From assembly GCF_900250115.1 (NCBI RefSeq), contig NZ_LT984803.1, forward strand, positions 2,755,583-2,819,582: 64,000 nt of DNA. Direction: 5' to 3'. The position numbers were made by a program, and so were the translations under genes. Each line of letters starts with the position of its first letter. Position 1 is the first letter of the stretch. This document shows positions 16,090 to 30,158 of this stretch, piece after piece. The DNA is from Cupriavidus taiwanensis (GTDB taxonomy: Bacteria; Pseudomonadota; Gammaproteobacteria; Burkholderiales; Burkholderiaceae). A model generated the notes under the pieces. That model was not told the origin of the DNA. It did not search any database and saw nothing but the letters and a program-made list of their open reading frames with translations.

Positions 16090-16842
16090 GTGAAACGACT
16101 CGCCCCACTTGCCCTTTCCGCCCTCGCCTGTGCCACCCTGCTGGCCGGCTGCGCCGGCGCCGACATGGAAAGCCTGACCCAGGCCGGCGGCAGCCTGTTC
16201 ACCGCCGCGACGCTGTCGGACAGCAACGTCAAGACGCTGTCGGACCAGTCCTGCGCCGAGATGGACAAGAAGAACACCATCGCGGCGGCCAACAGCACGT
16301 ACGCGCGGCGCCTGGCCACTGTGATGAGCGGCCTCGGCAATACCGGGCTGCCGCTCGACGCCAAGGTCTACATGACCAAGGACATCAATGCCTGGGCCAT
16401 GGCCAACGGCTGCGTGCGCGTCTACAGCGGGCTGATGGACCTGCTCAGCGACGACGAGGTGCGTGGCGTGGTCGGCCACGAGATCGGCCACGTGGCGCTG
16501 GGCCACACCAAGGCGGCGATGCAGGTGGCCTACACCGCGGCCGCGGCGCGCGGCTTGCTGGGCTCGACCGGCATTGCTTCGCTGACCGCGCTGTCGTCGT
16601 CGCAGGTCGGCGCGCTGGCCGAGCAGTTCGTCAATGCGCAGTTCTCGCAGCGCCAGGAAACCGCGGCCGACGATTATTCCTTCGACCTGCTGACGAAGAA
16701 CGGCGCCAACCGCCAGGCGCTGGCGTCCGCGTTCCGCAAGATGTCGACCCTCGATGGCGGGCAGTCGAGCATGCTGAGCTCGCACCCGGGTTCGCTCGAG
16801 CGCGCCAAGCATATCGAAGCGCGCCTCGCCGGCGGGCGCTGA
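16090..16842 (+). CDS. M48-family metallopeptidase lipoprotein (LoiP-like)
   Basis: A 250-residue zinc peptidase. The N-terminus MKRLAPLALSALACATLLAGC is a lipoprotein signal with lipobox LAGC, so it should be anchored to a membrane facing the periplasm. The zinc site is HEIGH (HExxH) within VVGHEIGHVALGHTKAAM, and the third ligand is the glutamate of RQETAADDYSFDLL. The size and lack of TPR repeats match LoiP/YcaL quality-control proteases rather than BepA. The start is GTG at 16090 with GGAG six bases upstream; it begins exactly at the signal peptide, which supports it. It follows tRNA-Leu by 208 bases. Confidence 0.9.
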   Translation: MKRLAPLALSALACATLLAGCAGADMESLTQAGGSLFTAATLSDSNVKTLSDQSCAEMDKKNTIAAANSTYARRLATVMSGLGNTGLPLDAKVYMTKDINAWAMANGCVRVYSGLMDLLSDDEVRGVVGHEIGHVALGHTKAAMQVAYTAAAARGLLGSTGIASLTALSSSQVGALAEQFVNAQFSQRQETAADDYSFDLLTKNGANRQALASAFRKMSTLDGGQSSMLSSHPGSLERAKHIEARLAGGR

Positions 16843-17258
16843 GCCCGGCGCATTTGCCCCTGCCGCCGCACCCGTCCGGGTGAGGCGGCCCCTCCCTCCG
16901 GCGGGCATGCGCGCGCATTGTTGCGCGACGCGCCCCAGCTCGCTCTACGCAGCCGCGCACTGTCGTGCGCGCATTGTTGACTGCGTTTAATTCACCGACA
17001 AAAGCTTTCACTACGCCGGCCCCGGAGCGGCAGAGATAATCCTCTCGCTGCCTCGACACGGCCATGCCGTCGCACGTGTTGCCCGCGTGCCGACAGCGCA
17101 ATCGGCCAGCGTCGCATGTTCGCCCTCGCGCCCGGGGCCGGTGCGCCGCACACGCACCGCGACCTCTGCGCGCGCCGCCTGCGAGGCAGAACCCCAGCGC
17201 CCCCACGCCCGGATGCCACAACTCGCCCAACCTGCCTCACTCTTTCCAGGAGCCTTCG
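16843..17258. other. 416-bp intergenic region before aspT
   Basis: It holds a GC-rich hairpin at 16862-16889 (GCCGCC...CACCCG/CGGGTG...GGCGGC, no T-tract), a 13-base direct repeat GCGCGCATTGTTG at 16911-16923 and 16967-16979, and a TTGACT (16977-16982) without a convincing -10 partner. GATAAT (17035-17040) may be a -10. No gene was recognised. Confidence 0.5.
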
Positions 17259-20664
<3,406 letters not shown>

Positions 20665-20684
20665 GCCGGGACCGGCTTGCCCCG

Positions 20685-20712
20685 GGCCCGGCATCGCGCC
20701 GGGCCTTTTTTT
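20685..20712 (+). terminator. Intrinsic terminator after asdA
   Basis: GGCCCGGC (20685-20692) pairs with GCCGGGCC (20698-20705) across a 5-base loop and is followed by seven T. Confidence 0.93.
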
Positions 20713-20782
20713 GGTTCATCGCCAAATTCCGGGGATGATGTGGATGCGCAGGGATTGATGCGGTTGACTTCGTGGATGTGCC

Positions 20783-20830
20783 GGCCCTCCCCCCCCGGCC
20801 CTCTCCCGCACGCGGGAGAGGGGAGAAAAC
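20783..20830. repeat. REP-like palindromic unit
   Basis: Contains the hairpin CCCTCTCCCGC / GCGGGAGAGGG around a 2-base loop (20798-20822) with a GGCCCTCC tail on its left, so it is one unit of the family at 1.7 kb, in the inverse orientation. It lies between asdA and hutG, which converge. Confidence 0.7.
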
Positions 20831-20955
20831 ATGCGGAAGAAGACCGGCCGTTGGGCTCGGCCGCGACAACGCCATGCGAGCGCAGCGACGCACTCCGTGC
20901 CCGAGCCCACGACCTGAGATAGGGAGCGCGCGCAGCGCAGCCGAAGGCGTCCCAC

Positions 20956-21768
20956 TCAGCGCGACTCGACGAACTCCAGCACCGTCGCCAGCATGCCCCG
21001 CAGCGCCGGCTGCAGCGCCGACGCCCGCGCCTCGTCGTAGGCGAACGGATACACCTCGCTCATGTAGGCGGACTGCGACAGCTCCAGCTGCACCGCATGC
21101 ACGCCGTCGGCCGGCTTGCCGTATTGCCGCGTGATGTAGCCGCCCTTGAAGCGCCCGTTGAGCACCGCGGTATGGCCCGGCACCGCGCTGGCCTGTTCCA
21201 GCAGCCGGCCGGCGAGCGCGGCGTCGCAGCTGTCGCCGTTGGCGGTGCCGAGGTTGAAGTCGGGCAGCTTGCCGTCGAAGAAGCGCGGCAGCACCGAACG
21301 GATCGAATGCGCGTCCCACAGCGCGACCGTGCCATGCGCTGCCCGCAGCCGTGCCAGCTCGTCGGCCAGCGCCTGGTGGTAGGGGCGCCAGATCGCATCG
21401 CGGCGCGCGGCGATCTCGGCGTCGTCGGGACCGTTGCCGTCGGCGTATAGCGCCGTCTTGTCGAAGGTGTCGACCGGGCACAGCCCGGTGGTGTCCTGGC
21501 CGGGATACAGGTTGGCGTTGTCCGGCGGGCGGTTCAGGTCGACCACGTAGCGCGAGTGGGTGGCCGCCAGCACCGACGCGCCGAGTTCGCGGGCGAAATC
21601 GTACAGGCGTTCCAGGTGCCAGTCGGTGTCGGGCACGGTGCGGGCTTCGGCGGTCAGACGCTGCGAGACCGATGCGGGCAGAAGCGTGCCGACATGCGGC
21701 ATCGATACCAGCAACGGGCGCGTGCCCCGGTGCAGGGTGAAGGCGGGGGTATCGGTGGTAAAGGACAT
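20956..21768 (-). CDS. hutG: N-formylglutamate deformylase
   Basis: Last step of the five-step histidine pathway: N-formyl-L-glutamate to glutamate and formate. The 270-residue protein belongs to the N-formylglutamate amidohydrolase family (PF05013) by LLVSMPHVGTLLP, DTDWHLERLYDFARELGASVLAATHSRYVVDLNRP and LWDAHSIRS, which supply the metal-binding histidines and acidic residues. It is unrelated to the arginase-like HutG of the four-step route. It is the last gene of the hut operon, 33 bases after hutF. Confidence 0.95.
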   Translation of the reverse strand: MSFTTDTPAFTLHRGTRPLLVSMPHVGTLLPASVSQRLTAEARTVPDTDWHLERLYDFARELGASVLAATHSRYVVDLNRPPDNANLYPGQDTTGLCPVDTFDKTALYADGNGPDDAEIAARRDAIWRPYHQALADELARLRAAHGTVALWDAHSIRSVLPRFFDGKLPDFNLGTANGDSCDAALAGRLLEQASAVPGHTAVLNGRFKGGYITRQYGKPADGVHAVQLELSQSAYMSEVYPFAYDEARASALQPALRGMLATVLEFVESR

Positions 21769-21801
21769 GGTGGTTGCAATGCTGTGGGCGTGCGCCCGGT
21801 T

Positions 21802-23205
21802 TCAGTCGGCCAGCAGGCTGGCGCGCGCCGCGATGAACAGGCGTCCGGCGTCCGCCTGCAGCGGATGCGCGCCATGCTGCACGCGGCTGCGGCCGGCGGT
21901 GCGGACTTCCGCTAGTGTCTCATGGCCGTGGCAGGCGAACACGTGCGTGGCCAGTGCCTGCGGCCCGTCGAGTCCCGCCAGCGTCGGATGCGCGCCGTCC
22001 AGCACCACGAAATCGGCCTGCTGGCCCGCTGCCAGTCCGGCCACCGCGCGGCCCGACGCACGTGCGCCGCCGGCCACCGCTTCCAGGTACAGGCGGTCGG
22101 CCACCTGCGCGTGGGTGTCGGATGCGAGCACGTTGCGGCGCTGCAGGCCCAGCCGCTGCCCGTACTCGAACAGCCGCAACTCCTCCGCCACGCTGACGCT
22201 GGCATGGCTGTCCGAGCCGATGCCCCACGCGCCCCGCTGTGCCAGGTAGGGCGCGGCCTCGAACACGCCGTCGCCCAGGTTGGCCTCGGTGGTCGGGCAG
22301 ATGCCGGCCACCGCGCCGCTGTGCGCGAGGCGCCGGCGCTCGTCCCAGTCCATGTGGGTGGCATGCACCAGGCACCAGCGCGCGTCGACTTCAACATGGT
22401 CGAACAGCCACGTCACCGGCCGCGTGCCCGACCACGCGATGCAGTCGTCGACCTCCTTCTGCTGCTCGGCGATATGGATATGGACCGGCGCCTGCGCGTC
22501 GAGCGCGCGCAGTCCCGCCAGCGCGTGCGCCAGGCTTGCCTCCGGCACCGCGCGCAGCGAGTGCGGTGCCAGCCCGAGGCGCGCGCCGGACTGCGCGCAC
22601 GCCGGATGCAGCCGTTCCAGCAGCTTCAGCATGGCATCGGTATCGTGCAGGAAGCGCTGCTGTCCGGCCAGCGGCGGCTGGCCGCCAAAGCCCGCGCTCT
22701 GGTACAGCACCGGCAGCAGCGTCATGCCGATGCCGGTGCGCTGCGCCGCGCGCAGCAGTCGCAGCGACATCTCGGCGGCATCGGCGTAGGGCCTGCCGTC
22801 CTCATCGTGATGCACGTAGTGGAATTCGCACACGCTGGTGTAGCCCGCGCGCAGCATCTCGATATAGAGCTGCGTGGCGATTGCTTCCAGCGTGTCGGGC
22901 GAGAGCCGCTGTGCGAAGCGGTACATCAGCGTGCGCCAGCTCCAGAACGAATCGGCGCCGGCCGGATCCTCGCCCTGCGGGCAGCTGCGGAACTCCGTCA
23001 GGCCGGCAAAGCCGCGCTGGAACGCATGCGAATGCAGGTTGGGCATGCCCGGCAGCACCGGGCCCGCCGCCAGCGGCACGCCGGCGCCGCGCGCCGCCCC
23101 CGGCTGCACGGCGGTGAAGCGGCCCTGCTCATCCCAGGCCAGCAGCACGTCGCGGGCCCAGCCGTCCGGCAGCAGTGCGAATGGCGCAAACAGTTGCGCG
23201 CTCAT
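21802..23205 (-). CDS. hutF: Formimidoylglutamate deiminase
   Basis: HutF hydrolyses N-formimino-L-glutamate to N-formyl-L-glutamate and ammonia, feeding HutG. The 467-residue amidohydrolase has the metal site HSHAFQRG (in [18 protein letters not shown]), the [14 protein letters not shown] block and [23 protein letters not shown] near the C-terminus. The ATG at 23205 overlaps the hutI stop (ATGA), fixing the start; the open frame above it is a shadow of hutI. Presence of hutF with a deformylase-type hutG defines the five-step branch. Confidence 0.95.
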   Translation of the reverse strand: MSAQLFAPFALLPDGWARDVLLAWDEQGRFTAVQPGAARGAGVPLAAGPVLPGMPNLHSHAFQRGFAGLTEFRSCPQGEDPAGADSFWSWRTLMYRFAQRLSPDTLEAIATQLYIEMLRAGYTSVCEFHYVHHDEDGRPYADAAEMSLRLLRAAQRTGIGMTLLPVLYQSAGFGGQPPLAGQQRFLHDTDAMLKLLERLHPACAQSGARLGLAPHSLRAVPEASLAHALAGLRALDAQAPVHIHIAEQQKEVDDCIAWSGTRPVTWLFDHVEVDARWCLVHATHMDWDERRRLAHSGAVAGICPTTEANLGDGVFEAAPYLAQRGAWGIGSDSHASVSVAEELRLFEYGQRLGLQRRNVLASDTHAQVADRLYLEAVAGGARASGRAVAGLAAGQQADFVVLDGAHPTLAGLDGPQALATHVFACHGHETLAEVRTAGRSRVQHGAHPLQADAGRLFIAARASLLAD

Positions 23206-24455
23206 GCCGCAGCTCCCGCGCAACCATGGACGCGCCCCTGGCGCACCACCGTCGCGACCGGATTGCGGCCGAACCAGTACGCCAGCTCGGCGGGCGAATC
23301 GATGCGCCACAGCGCGAAATCGGCCATCCGTCCCACTGCCAGGCGCCCATGGCGATCGGCCGCGCCCAAGGCGCGCGCGGCGTGCGCGGTGACGCCGGCC
23401 AGCGCTTCGGGCACGGTCAGGCGGAACAGCGTGCACGCCATATTCATCATCAGCAGCAGCGAAGTCACCGGCGAGGTGCCGGGGTTGTGGTCGGTGGAAA
23501 TCGCCATCGGTACGCCGTACTGGCGCAGCAGCGCGATCGGCGGCAGTTTGGTGTCGCGCAGGAAGTAGTAGGCGCCCGGCAGCAGCACCGCGACCGTGCC
23601 GGCCTCAGCCATCGCGGCCACGCCCGCTTGGTCCAGATGCTCGAGATGGTCGGCCGAGAGCGCGCGATGGCGTGCCGCCAGCGCGGCGCCGCCCAGGTTG
23701 CTGAGCTGCTCCGCATGCAGCTTGACGCGCAGCCCATGGCGCGCGGCGGCGTCGAACACCCGCTCCGTCTGCGCGATCGAGAAGCCGATCGACTCGCAGA
23801 AGGCATCGACGGCATCGACCAGGCCCTCGCCGGCCAGCGCCGGCAGCATGGTGTTGCAGACCAGCTCGATATAGTCGTCGGCACGGCCCGCGTATTCCGG
23901 CGGCAGCGCGTGCGCGCCGAGGAAGGTGTTGTAGACCGAAATGCCGAAGTGCTGGCCCAGCCGGCGCGCCACGCGCAGCTGCTTGCGCTCCGATTCCAGG
24001 TTCAGGCCATAGCCGGACTTGATCTCGATGGCGGTGACGCCCTCGGCCAGCAGTGGCTGCAAGCGCGCCCCGGCCTGTGCGAACAGCGTGTCTTCGTCGG
24101 CGCCGCGCGTGGCGCGCACCGTCGACACGATGCCGCCGCCGGCGCGTGCGATCTCTTCATAGCCGGCGCCGGCCAGGCGCATGGCGAATTCGTCGGCACG
24201 CTGGCCGCCGTAGACCAGGTGGGTGTGGCAATCGACCAGCCCCGGGGTGATCCAGGCACCGTTGGCGTCATGGCGCGGCGCACCGCGCCAGGCCTCGGGC
24301 AAGTCCGCTGCCGCGCCGAGCCAGGCGATGCGGCCGTGCTCGACCACCAGCGCGGCATCGCGGATCGCCTGCGCGGGATCGGCGTCGGGCAGCAGGTGGC
24401 AGTTGTGCCAGACACCGTCCGCGCTGGGCGCGGAGGATACAGAGGGCAAGGTCAT
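23202..24455 (-). CDS. hutI: Imidazolonepropionase
   Basis: HutI opens the imidazolone ring of 4-imidazolone-5-propionate to give formiminoglutamate. The 417-residue amidohydrolase has metal ligands in [16 protein letters not shown], the substrate motif [24 protein letters not shown], and [14 protein letters not shown]. Its ATG overlaps the hutD stop by four bases, and its own stop overlaps hutF, so translation is chained through hutU-hutD-hutI-hut[13 protein letters not shown] upstream in frame lies inside hutD and is rejected. Confidence 0.96.
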   Translation of the reverse strand: MTLPSVSSAPSADGVWHNCHLLPDADPAQAIRDAALVVEHGRIAWLGAAADLPEAWRGAPRHDANGAWITPGLVDCHTHLVYGGQRADEFAMRLAGAGYEEIARAGGGIVSTVRATRGADEDTLFAQAGARLQPLLAEGVTAIEIKSGYGLNLESERKQLRVARRLGQHFGISVYNTFLGAHALPPEYAGRADDYIELVCNTMLPALAGEGLVDAVDAFCESIGFSIAQTERVFDAAARHGLRVKLHAEQLSNLGGAALAARHRALSADHLEHLDQAGVAAMAEAGTVAVLLPGAYYFLRDTKLPPIALLRQYGVPMAISTDHNPGTSPVTSLLLMMNMACTLFRLTVPEALAGVTAHAARALGAADRHGRLAVGRMADFALWRIDSPAELAYWFGRNPVATVVRQGRVHGCAGAAA

Positions 24456-25054
24456 TGAGCGGACTCCATCTCCAGGGTGACGCACAGGCACAGCGCCGCG
24501 TCACCGACAGGTTCAAACGCGAGGGTCGATGCGCAAGCCGCGGCCCCGGCCAGCAGGCCGTCGCCCGGTTGCAGCAGCGTGGCGGCGTGCTGCGCCTGCC
24601 AGGCACCGTTGACGGCCAGCAGGCATAGCGTGTGGCTGCCGGTGCTGACCGCAAACGCCGCGCGGAACGCCTCGACGCGCGCACGGCAGTGTCCGCGCCG
24701 CGTCATCACGTTGAAATCGCGCGTGGCACCGTCGCGCAGCGTCGCCTGCAGGCTGGTGTCGCCGGAAAACGCGAACGGCTCGCCGACGCCGGCCAGGGGG
24801 TGGCTGAAGCTGCCGTCGTCCGCGCGCAGCGTCACGCCCGCGCCGTCGAGCAGCACGATCTGGCGGTCGATGCCCGGGAACGCCGAGAACGGGCCGTCGC
24901 GTTCGATATCGGCCACGCTCAGGCGCCAGACAAAGTCATCCATGCCTGCACCCGGCGGCCACACCGCGATCTCGCGCGTGTTGCCGCCACCGTTCTTCCA
25001 GCGCGTGGGCGCGATCTCAGCCAGGGCGAAGGCTTGCAACAGCGCCGGGCTCAT
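24452..25054 (-). CDS. hutD: HutD family protein
   Basis: A 200-residue cupin-fold protein of the HutD family (PF05962), encoded in many hut operons. In Pseudomonas fluorescens HutD is thought to set an upper limit on hut expression, perhaps by binding an inducer; it has no proven catalysis. Family motifs are visible: [49 protein letters not shown] and DFNVMTRRG. It is locked between hutU and hutI by 4-base overlaps on both sides, so it is coexpressed with the catabolic enzymes. Confidence 0.93.
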   Translation of the reverse strand: MSPALLQAFALAEIAPTRWKNGGGNTREIAVWPPGAGMDDFVWRLSVADIERDGPFSAFPGIDRQIVLLDGAGVTLRADDGSFSHPLAGVGEPFAFSGDTSLQATLRDGATRDFNVMTRRGHCRARVEAFRAAFAVSTGSHTLCLLAVNGAWQAQHAATLLQPGDGLLAGAAACASTLAFEPVGDAALCLCVTLEMESAQ

Positions 25055-26751
25055 GCGCCCTTCACCATCGGCAGGTCCAGGCCCTTCTCGTGCGCGCAGG
25101 CGATGGCGAGGTCATAGCCCGCATCGGCATGGCGCATCACGCCGGTGGCCGGATCGTTCCACAGCACGCGCTCGATACGCTTTGCCGCCGCCTGGGTGCC
25201 GTCGCACACGATCACCACGCCGGAGTGTTGCGAGAAGCCCATGCCTACGCCGCCGCCGTGGTGCAGGCTGACCCAGGTCGCGCCGCCGGCAGTGTTCAGC
25301 AGCGCGTTCAGCAGCGGCCAGTCCGACACCGCATCGGAGCCGTCGCGCATCGCTTCGGTCTCGCGGTTCGGCGACGCCACCGAGCCGCAGTCCAGATGGT
25401 CGCGGCCGATCACCACCGGCGCCTTCAACTCGCCCGACCTCACCATCTCGTTGAAGGCCAGCCCCGCGCGGTGGCGCTCGTCCAGGCCCACCCAGCAGAT
25501 CCGCGCCGGCAGGCCCTGGAAGGCGATGCGGTCGTGCGCCATGTCGAGCCAGCGGTGCAGGGGCTTGTCGTCGGGGAACAGCTCCTTCATCTTGGCGTCG
25601 GTCTTGTAGATATCCTCGGGATCGCCCGACAGCGCGACCCAGCGGAACGGGCCCTTGCCGCGGCAGAACAGCGGGCGGATATAGGCCGGCACGAAACCGG
25701 GGAAATCGAAGGCATTCTGCACGCCTTCGTCGAAAGCCACCTGGCGGATGTTGTTGCCGTAGTCCACCGTCGGCACCCCCATCTTCTGGAAGTCGAGCAT
25801 GGCCTGCACGTGCCTGGCGATCGACGGGCGCGCGGCGGCTTCCACCGACTTGGGATCGTGCTGGCGCGCCTGCTCCCACTGCGCGACGGTCCAGTCTTGC
25901 GGCAGGTAGCCGTTGACCAGGTCATGCGCCGAGGTCTGGTCGGTAACGATATGCGGGCGCATGCCGCCGGCCTGCGCGCGCTTGGCCAGTTCCGGCACGA
26001 TGTCGGCGGCGTTGCCGAGCAGGCCGACCGAAATCGCTTCCTTGTTTGCCGTGGCCTCGGCGATCATCGCCAGTGCCTGGTCCAGCGTGGTGGCCTTCTT
26101 GTCGAGATAGCGCGTGCGGATGCGGAAGTCGATGCGCGATTCCTGGCACTCGATCGCGAGCACGCACGCACCCGCCAGCACGCCCGCCAGCGGCTGCGCC
26201 CCGCCCATGCCGCCCAGGCCGGCGGTCAGGATCCACTTGCCCGACAGGTCGCCGTTGTAGTGCTGGCGGCCGGCCTCGACAAAGGTCTCGTAGGTGCCCT
26301 GCACGATGCCCTGCGTGCCGATGTAGATCCACGAGCCCGCGGTCATCTGGCCGTACATCATCAGCCCGGCGCGATCAAGTTCGTTGAACTTGTCCCAGGT
26401 AGCCCAGTGCGGCACCAGGTTGGAGTTGGCGATCAGCACGCGCGGCGCGTCCGGGTGCGTGCGGAACACACCGACCGGCTTGCCCGACTGCACCAGCAGC
26501 GACTCGTCTTCACCGAGGCGACGCAGGCTGTCGAGGATGGCGTCGAAGCATTCCCAGTTGCGCGCGGCCTTGCCGATGCCGCCGTACACCACCAGGTCCT
26601 GCGGGCGCTCGGCCACGTCAGGGTCCAGGTTGTTCTGGATCATGCGGTACGCGGCTTCGATCAGCCAGTTCTTGCAGTGCAGCCGGGTGCCGCGCGGCGC
26701 GCGGATCTCGCGCTGGCCGCGTTGCAGGGATTGGGATTCGGGAGCGTTCAT
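25051..26751 (-). CDS. hutU: Urocanate hydratase
   Basis: HutU hydrates urocanate to imidazolonepropionate using tightly bound NAD+ as electrophile. The 566-residue length is standard. Recognisable blocks are [40 protein letters not shown], the NAD site [14 protein letters not shown], and [16 protein letters not shown] near the C-terminus. The start MNAPESQ at 26751 has GGAG upstream. A BIME-like repeat pair lies between hutH and hutU (207-base gap), unlike the overlapping genes downstream. Confidence 0.97.
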   Translation of the reverse strand: MNAPESQSLQRGQREIRAPRGTRLHCKNWLIEAAYRMIQNNLDPDVAERPQDLVVYGGIGKAARNWECFDAILDSLRRLGEDESLLVQSGKPVGVFRTHPDAPRVLIANSNLVPHWATWDKFNELDRAGLMMYGQMTAGSWIYIGTQGIVQGTYETFVEAGRQHYNGDLSGKWILTAGLGGMGGAQPLAGVLAGACVLAIECQESRIDFRIRTRYLDKKATTLDQALAMIAEATANKEAISVGLLGNAADIVPELAKRAQAGGMRPHIVTDQTSAHDLVNGYLPQDWTVAQWEQARQHDPKSVEAAARPSIARHVQAMLDFQKMGVPTVDYGNNIRQVAFDEGVQNAFDFPGFVPAYIRPLFCRGKGPFRWVALSGDPEDIYKTDAKMKELFPDDKPLHRWLDMAHDRIAFQGLPARICWVGLDERHRAGLAFNEMVRSGELKAPVVIGRDHLDCGSVASPNRETEAMRDGSDAVSDWPLLNALLNTAGGATWVSLHHGGGVGMGFSQHSGVVIVCDGTQAAAKRIERVLWNDPATGVMRHADAGYDLAIACAHEKGLDLPMVKGA

Positions 26752-26835
26752 GTTGTGTTCTCCATTGGATAGCGCTGGTGGCGCGATCGATTCAGACTGG
26801 TGCCACTTGGTACGAGATAGCCCGTGGAAGCACTG

Positions 26836-26955
26836 GCCCTCTCCCCCGCCCCTCTTCCGCGCGCGGGAGAGGGGAGACACCAGACAGGGCCGGAGAGGCT
26901 GCCGGTTTGCTGCCCTCTCCCGCCTGCGGGAGAGGGACCGGGGGAGAGGGCCGGC
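26836..26955. repeat. BIME-like inverted pair between hutH and hutU
   Basis: Two inverted units: GGCCCTCTCCCCC with the hairpin CTCTTCCGC/GCGGGAGAG on the left, and CCCTCTCCCG.CTG.CGGGAGAGGG followed by a GGGGGAGAGGGCC tail on the right. Inside the hut transcript these would be strong hairpins between two genes of one pathway. Confidence 0.75.
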
Positions 26956-26958
26956 GTA

Positions 26959-28533
26959 TCAACTTGCGTTAGTCGGCAAAATCTCCCGAACGGCAGCAGG
27001 CCACCCCGCCCCCGCATCCCCCTGCACCACCCACTGCTTCATCGCTTCGATATCCGGCGCCAGGTAACGGTCGCCTTCCACAAAATCCACCCGCGCCCGG
27101 ATGCGGGCCAGTTCCTGTTCCACCAGCGGCGACGACTTCAGCGGCCGGTGGAATTCGATGCCCTGTGCCGCGGCCATGGCCTCGATGCCGACCACCACCG
27201 CGGTATTGGCAGCCATCTCGCCCAGCCGGCGCGCGCCGTAGGTGGCCATCGACACATGGTCTTCCTGGTTGGCCGAGGTCGGCAGGCTGTCCACGCTGGA
27301 CGGATGCGCCAGCGACTTGTTCTCGGAGGCCAGCGCGGCGGCCGTCACCTGCGCGATCATGAAGCCCGAGTTCAGGCCGCCGTCGCGCACCAGGAACGGC
27401 GGCAGGCCGGACAGGCCGGTATCGAGCAGCAGCGCCAGCCGGCGCTCGGAGATCGCGCCGATCTCGGCGATCGCCAGCGCGATGATGTCGGCGGCAAAGG
27501 CCACCGGCTCGGCGTGGAAGTTGCCGCCGGAAACCACGTCGCCCTGCCCGGAGAACACCAGCGGGTTGTCCGAGGCGGCATTGGCTTCGATTTCCAGGAT
27601 GCGCGCGGCGTGCCGCAGGTTGTCCAGGCATGCGCCCATTACCTGCGGCTGGCAGCGGATCGAATACGGGTCCTGCACGCGGCCGCAGGCCTTGTGCGAG
27701 TCGACGATCTCGCTGCCGTCCAGCATCGCGCGCACGGCGCCGGCCACGGCGATCTGGCCGGCCTGGCCGCGGGCTTCGTGGATGCGGGCATCGAACGGTT
27801 TGACCGAGCCCTTGATCGCTTCCAGCGACAGCGCCCCGGCGACCAGGCCCGCGGCAAACGCGTCCTCGGCGGCGAACAGCCCGGCCAGCGCCAGCGCGGT
27901 CGACACCTGCGTGCCATTGAGCAGCGCCAGGCCTTCCTTGGGGCCCAGTTCGAAGGCCTGCAGGCCGGCATGGGCCAAACCCTCGGCCGCCGGCATGCGC
28001 TTGCCGCCCACCATCACCTCGCCCACGCCGATCAGCGTGCACGACATATGCGCCAGCGGCGCCAGGTCACCCGAGGCGCCGACCGAACCCTTGGCGGGAA
28101 TGCACGGCGTCACGCCATGGTTGACCAGCGCCAGCAGGGCCTCGATCAGTTCGGGACGCACACCCGAATGGCCGCGCGCCAGGCTGACAGCCTTGGTCGC
28201 CAGGATCAGCCGCACCGTGTCCTCGGCCAGGTCCGGACCGGTGCCGACGCTGTGCGAGAGCACCAGGTTGCGCTGCAGTTGCGCCAGCTTGTCGTTGGGA
28301 ATGCGCGTCTGCGCCAGCTTGCCGAAGCCGGTGTTGATGCCATAGACCACCGCGTCGGCATCGATGATGTCCTGCACCGTGGCCTGCGCGGCGCGCACGC
28401 CGGCCCAGGCTGAATCGGCCATGGCCAGGCGCACCTCGCCGCGGTAGATGCGGCGCAGGTCGGCCAGGGTGACTTGGCCCGGCTGCAGCGTCAGCAGCGG
28501 AAGGTTGGCGTGGTCATGTGGGCTCGCAGTCAT
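26959..28533 (-). CDS. hutH: Histidine ammonia-lyase
   Basis: HutH removes ammonia from histidine to give urocanate, the committing step. The 524-residue protein carries the autocatalytic MIO tripeptide A153-S154-G155 in [16 protein letters not shown], the catalytic-loop sequence [17 protein letters not shown], and [26 protein letters not shown] precedes the ATG. It is the first catabolic gene after hutC, behind a candidate promoter and operator (28544-28555). Its C-terminus lies against the BIME pair. Confidence 0.97.
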   Translation of the reverse strand: MTASPHDHANLPLLTLQPGQVTLADLRRIYRGEVRLAMADSAWAGVRAAQATVQDIIDADAVVYGINTGFGKLAQTRIPNDKLAQLQRNLVLSHSVGTGPDLAEDTVRLILATKAVSLARGHSGVRPELIEALLALVNHGVTPCIPAKGSVGASGDLAPLAHMSCTLIGVGEVMVGGKRMPAAEGLAHAGLQAFELGPKEGLALLNGTQVSTALALAGLFAAEDAFAAGLVAGALSLEAIKGSVKPFDARIHEARGQAGQIAVAGAVRAMLDGSEIVDSHKACGRVQDPYSIRCQPQVMGACLDNLRHAARILEIEANAASDNPLVFSGQGDVVSGGNFHAEPVAFAADIIALAIAEIGAISERRLALLLDTGLSGLPPFLVRDGGLNSGFMIAQVTAAALASENKSLAHPSSVDSLPTSANQEDHVSMATYGARRLGEMAANTAVVVGIEAMAAAQGIEFHRPLKSSPLVEQELARIRARVDFVEGDRYLAPDIEAMKQWVVQGDAGAGWPAAVREILPTNAS

Positions 28534-28543
28534 TTGTATGTTC

Positions 28544-28555
28544 CTGTCTATACAG
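28544..28555. promoter_or_regulatory. Candidate HutC operator at the hutH promoter
   Basis: CTGTCTATACAG is a 12-base near-perfect palindrome matching the GTnTAnAC pattern of HutC-type GntR repressors, and it is the exact reverse complement of the site at 32254-32265. It lies 11 bases before the hutH start codon. On the minus strand TTTACT, 18 bases, TGTATA would form a promoter whose -10 falls inside the operator. Confidence 0.7.
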
Positions 28556-28610
28556 CTTGAGGTAAACAGCTTAGTAAAAATTGGAGGTCGTCAGGCGGAT
28601 TCTTGTGCCG

Positions 28611-29372
28611 TCAGCCGAAAGCGGGATTGCCGTCGGCGCGGAAGCGGCTGCCGAGGCGATAGCGGTTGCCGGGGTGGAGGCAGCGCACAAAGGTCACCGG
28701 CACGCCATTGGTCCAGGTGCGGCGGGTCAGCATCAGGCAGGCCTGCGTCGGCGGCATTTCCAGCTGCGCGGCCTGCTCCGGCGTGGCGGCAATGGCGTCG
28801 ACCACATGCTCGACCTGGTCGTAGGGCACGTGGCGCAGCAGGTATTCGCCGGGCTGGGTCTCGCTGAAATCCTGCGTGATGAAGTCGGGCGCCACGCGCG
28901 GATTGACGTAGCGGTCCTCGAGCTGCACCGGCACGCCGTCCTCGCGGTGCACGCAGACGGAATGGAACACCGACTCGCCGGTGCGCAGCTCCAGCGCCGC
29001 GGCCACCTCGATCGACGCCGACACCCGCTCCACCAGGATCACGTCGCAGGCGTAGTCATGCCCGCGCATGCGGATCTCGTCCTGCAGGTTGACCACCGAC
29101 AGCAGCGTCGACTGCGGCTTGTGCTCGGCGACGAAGGTGCCGACGCCGGCCACGCGCACCACCCGGCCCTGCTCCTGCAGCTCGCGCAGCGCCCGGTTGA
29201 CGGTCATGCGCGAGACGCCGAAGCGGTTCACCAGTTCCTGCTCCGACGGCACCCGGTCGCCCGGCTGCCACGCGCCGCTCTGGATCTGGCGGGCGATGTA
29301 CTCCTTCACCTGCTGGTAGAGCGCGGTGGGAGAGGCAGAAGCGGAAGTCGGGGTGCCGGCGGCGTGGTTCAT
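28611..29372 (-). CDS. hutC: Histidine utilisation repressor HutC (GntR family)
   Basis: HutC represses hut genes until urocanate accumulates. The 253-residue protein has the GntR winged HTH (about 18-85: ALYQQVKEYIARQIQSGAWQPGDRVPSEQELVNRFGVSRMTVNRALRELQ split across helix and wing) and a UTRA ligand domain (about 95-245) with VFHSVCVHREDGVPVQLEDRYVNP and ACLMLTRRTWTNGVPVTFVRCLHPGNRYRLGSRF, typical of HutC itself. It starts 6 bases after the ABC ATPase gene, so it is probably made from the importer transcript and regulates its own synthesis. Three candidate operators flank this region. Confidence 0.95.
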   Translation of the reverse strand: MNHAAGTPTSASASPTALYQQVKEYIARQIQSGAWQPGDRVPSEQELVNRFGVSRMTVNRALRELQEQGRVVRVAGVGTFVAEHKPQSTLLSVVNLQDEIRMRGHDYACDVILVERVSASIEVAAALELRTGESVFHSVCVHREDGVPVQLEDRYVNPRVAPDFITQDFSETQPGEYLLRHVPYDQVEHVVDAIAATPEQAAQLEMPPTQACLMLTRRTWTNGVPVTFVRCLHPGNRYRLGSRFRADGNPAFG

Positions 29373-29378
29373 AAGGTC

Positions 29379-30158
29379 TTAGTGCTCGACCGCGGCCATG
29401 GCCTCGGCGCGGATTTCCTCGGTCAGCCGCGCCTTGAGCGCGGAGAACTCCGGCGTGGTCTTGATCGTGTAATGGCGCGGATGCGGAAAATCGACCGCGA
29501 TCTCGCTCTTGATCCGACCCGGCCTGGCGGAAAACACCGCCACCCGGTTGGCCATGAAGATGGCCTCGTCGATATCGTGGGTCACGAATAATACCGTCTT
29601 GCGCGACGCCTCCCAGATCCCCAGCAGCAACTCCTGCATCAGCACGCGGGTCTGGTTGTCGAGCGCGCCGAAGGGCTCGTCTAGCAGCAGGATCTTGGGA
29701 TCGTTGGCCAGCGCGCGCGCGATCGCGGTGCGCTGCTGCATGCCGCCGGACAGCTGCCTGGGGAAGTGGTGCTCGAAGCCGCGCAGCCCCACGCGCTGGA
29801 TAAAGAAGTCGCTGCGCTCTTTCTGCTCGGCCGCGCTCATGCCGCGCTCGCGCAGGCCGAAGCGCACATTCTGCTCGATCGTCAGCCACGGAAACAGCGT
29901 GTACGACTGGAACACCATGCCGCGGTCCGCGCCCGGCGCGAACACCGGCTGGCCGTCGAGCAGCACGCGCCCGCTGGTCGGGGTATCCAGGCCCGCGACG
30001 ATGCGCAGCAGCGTGGACTTGCCGCAGCCCGACGGACCCAGGATGGTGACGAAGTCGTTGTCGCGCACTTCGAAGTCGACCGGCTGCAGCGCCAGGGTCT
30101 GGCCGCCGCGCGGGTTGGAGAAGGTCCGCGAGACCTGCTGGATGGACAGTGCGCTCAT
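29379..30158 (-). CDS. NitT/TauT-type ABC transporter ATP-binding protein
   Basis: A 259-residue ATPase energising the importer of this locus. Walker A GPSGCGKST, signature LSGGMQQR and Walker B ILLLDEPFGALD are all present, with the Q-loop VFQSYTLFPW and switch HDIDEA typical of the nitrate/sulfonate/taurine family. Its ATG overlaps the permease stop by 4 bases (ATGA), and hutC follows 6 bases later. The family does not define the substrate; linkage with hutC points to histidine, urocanate or a related imidazole. Confidence 0.92.
   Translation of the reverse strand: MSALSIQQVSRTFSNPRGGQTLALQPVDFEVRDNDFVTILGPSGCGKSTLLRIVAGLDTPTSGRVLLDGQPVFAPGADRGMVFQSYTLFPWLTIEQNVRFGLRERGMSAAEQKERSDFFIQRVGLRGFEHHFPRQLSGGMQQRTAIARALANDPKILLLDEPFGALDNQTRVLMQELLLGIWEASRKTVLFVTHDIDEAIFMANRVAVFSARPGRIKSEIAVDFPHPRHYTIKTTPEFSALKARLTEEIRAEAMAAVEH

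Noticed and set aside
16967..17005. TTGACT at 16977 as the aspT promoter
   Set aside because: No acceptable -10 lies 16-18 bases downstream; reported only as part of the intergenic description.
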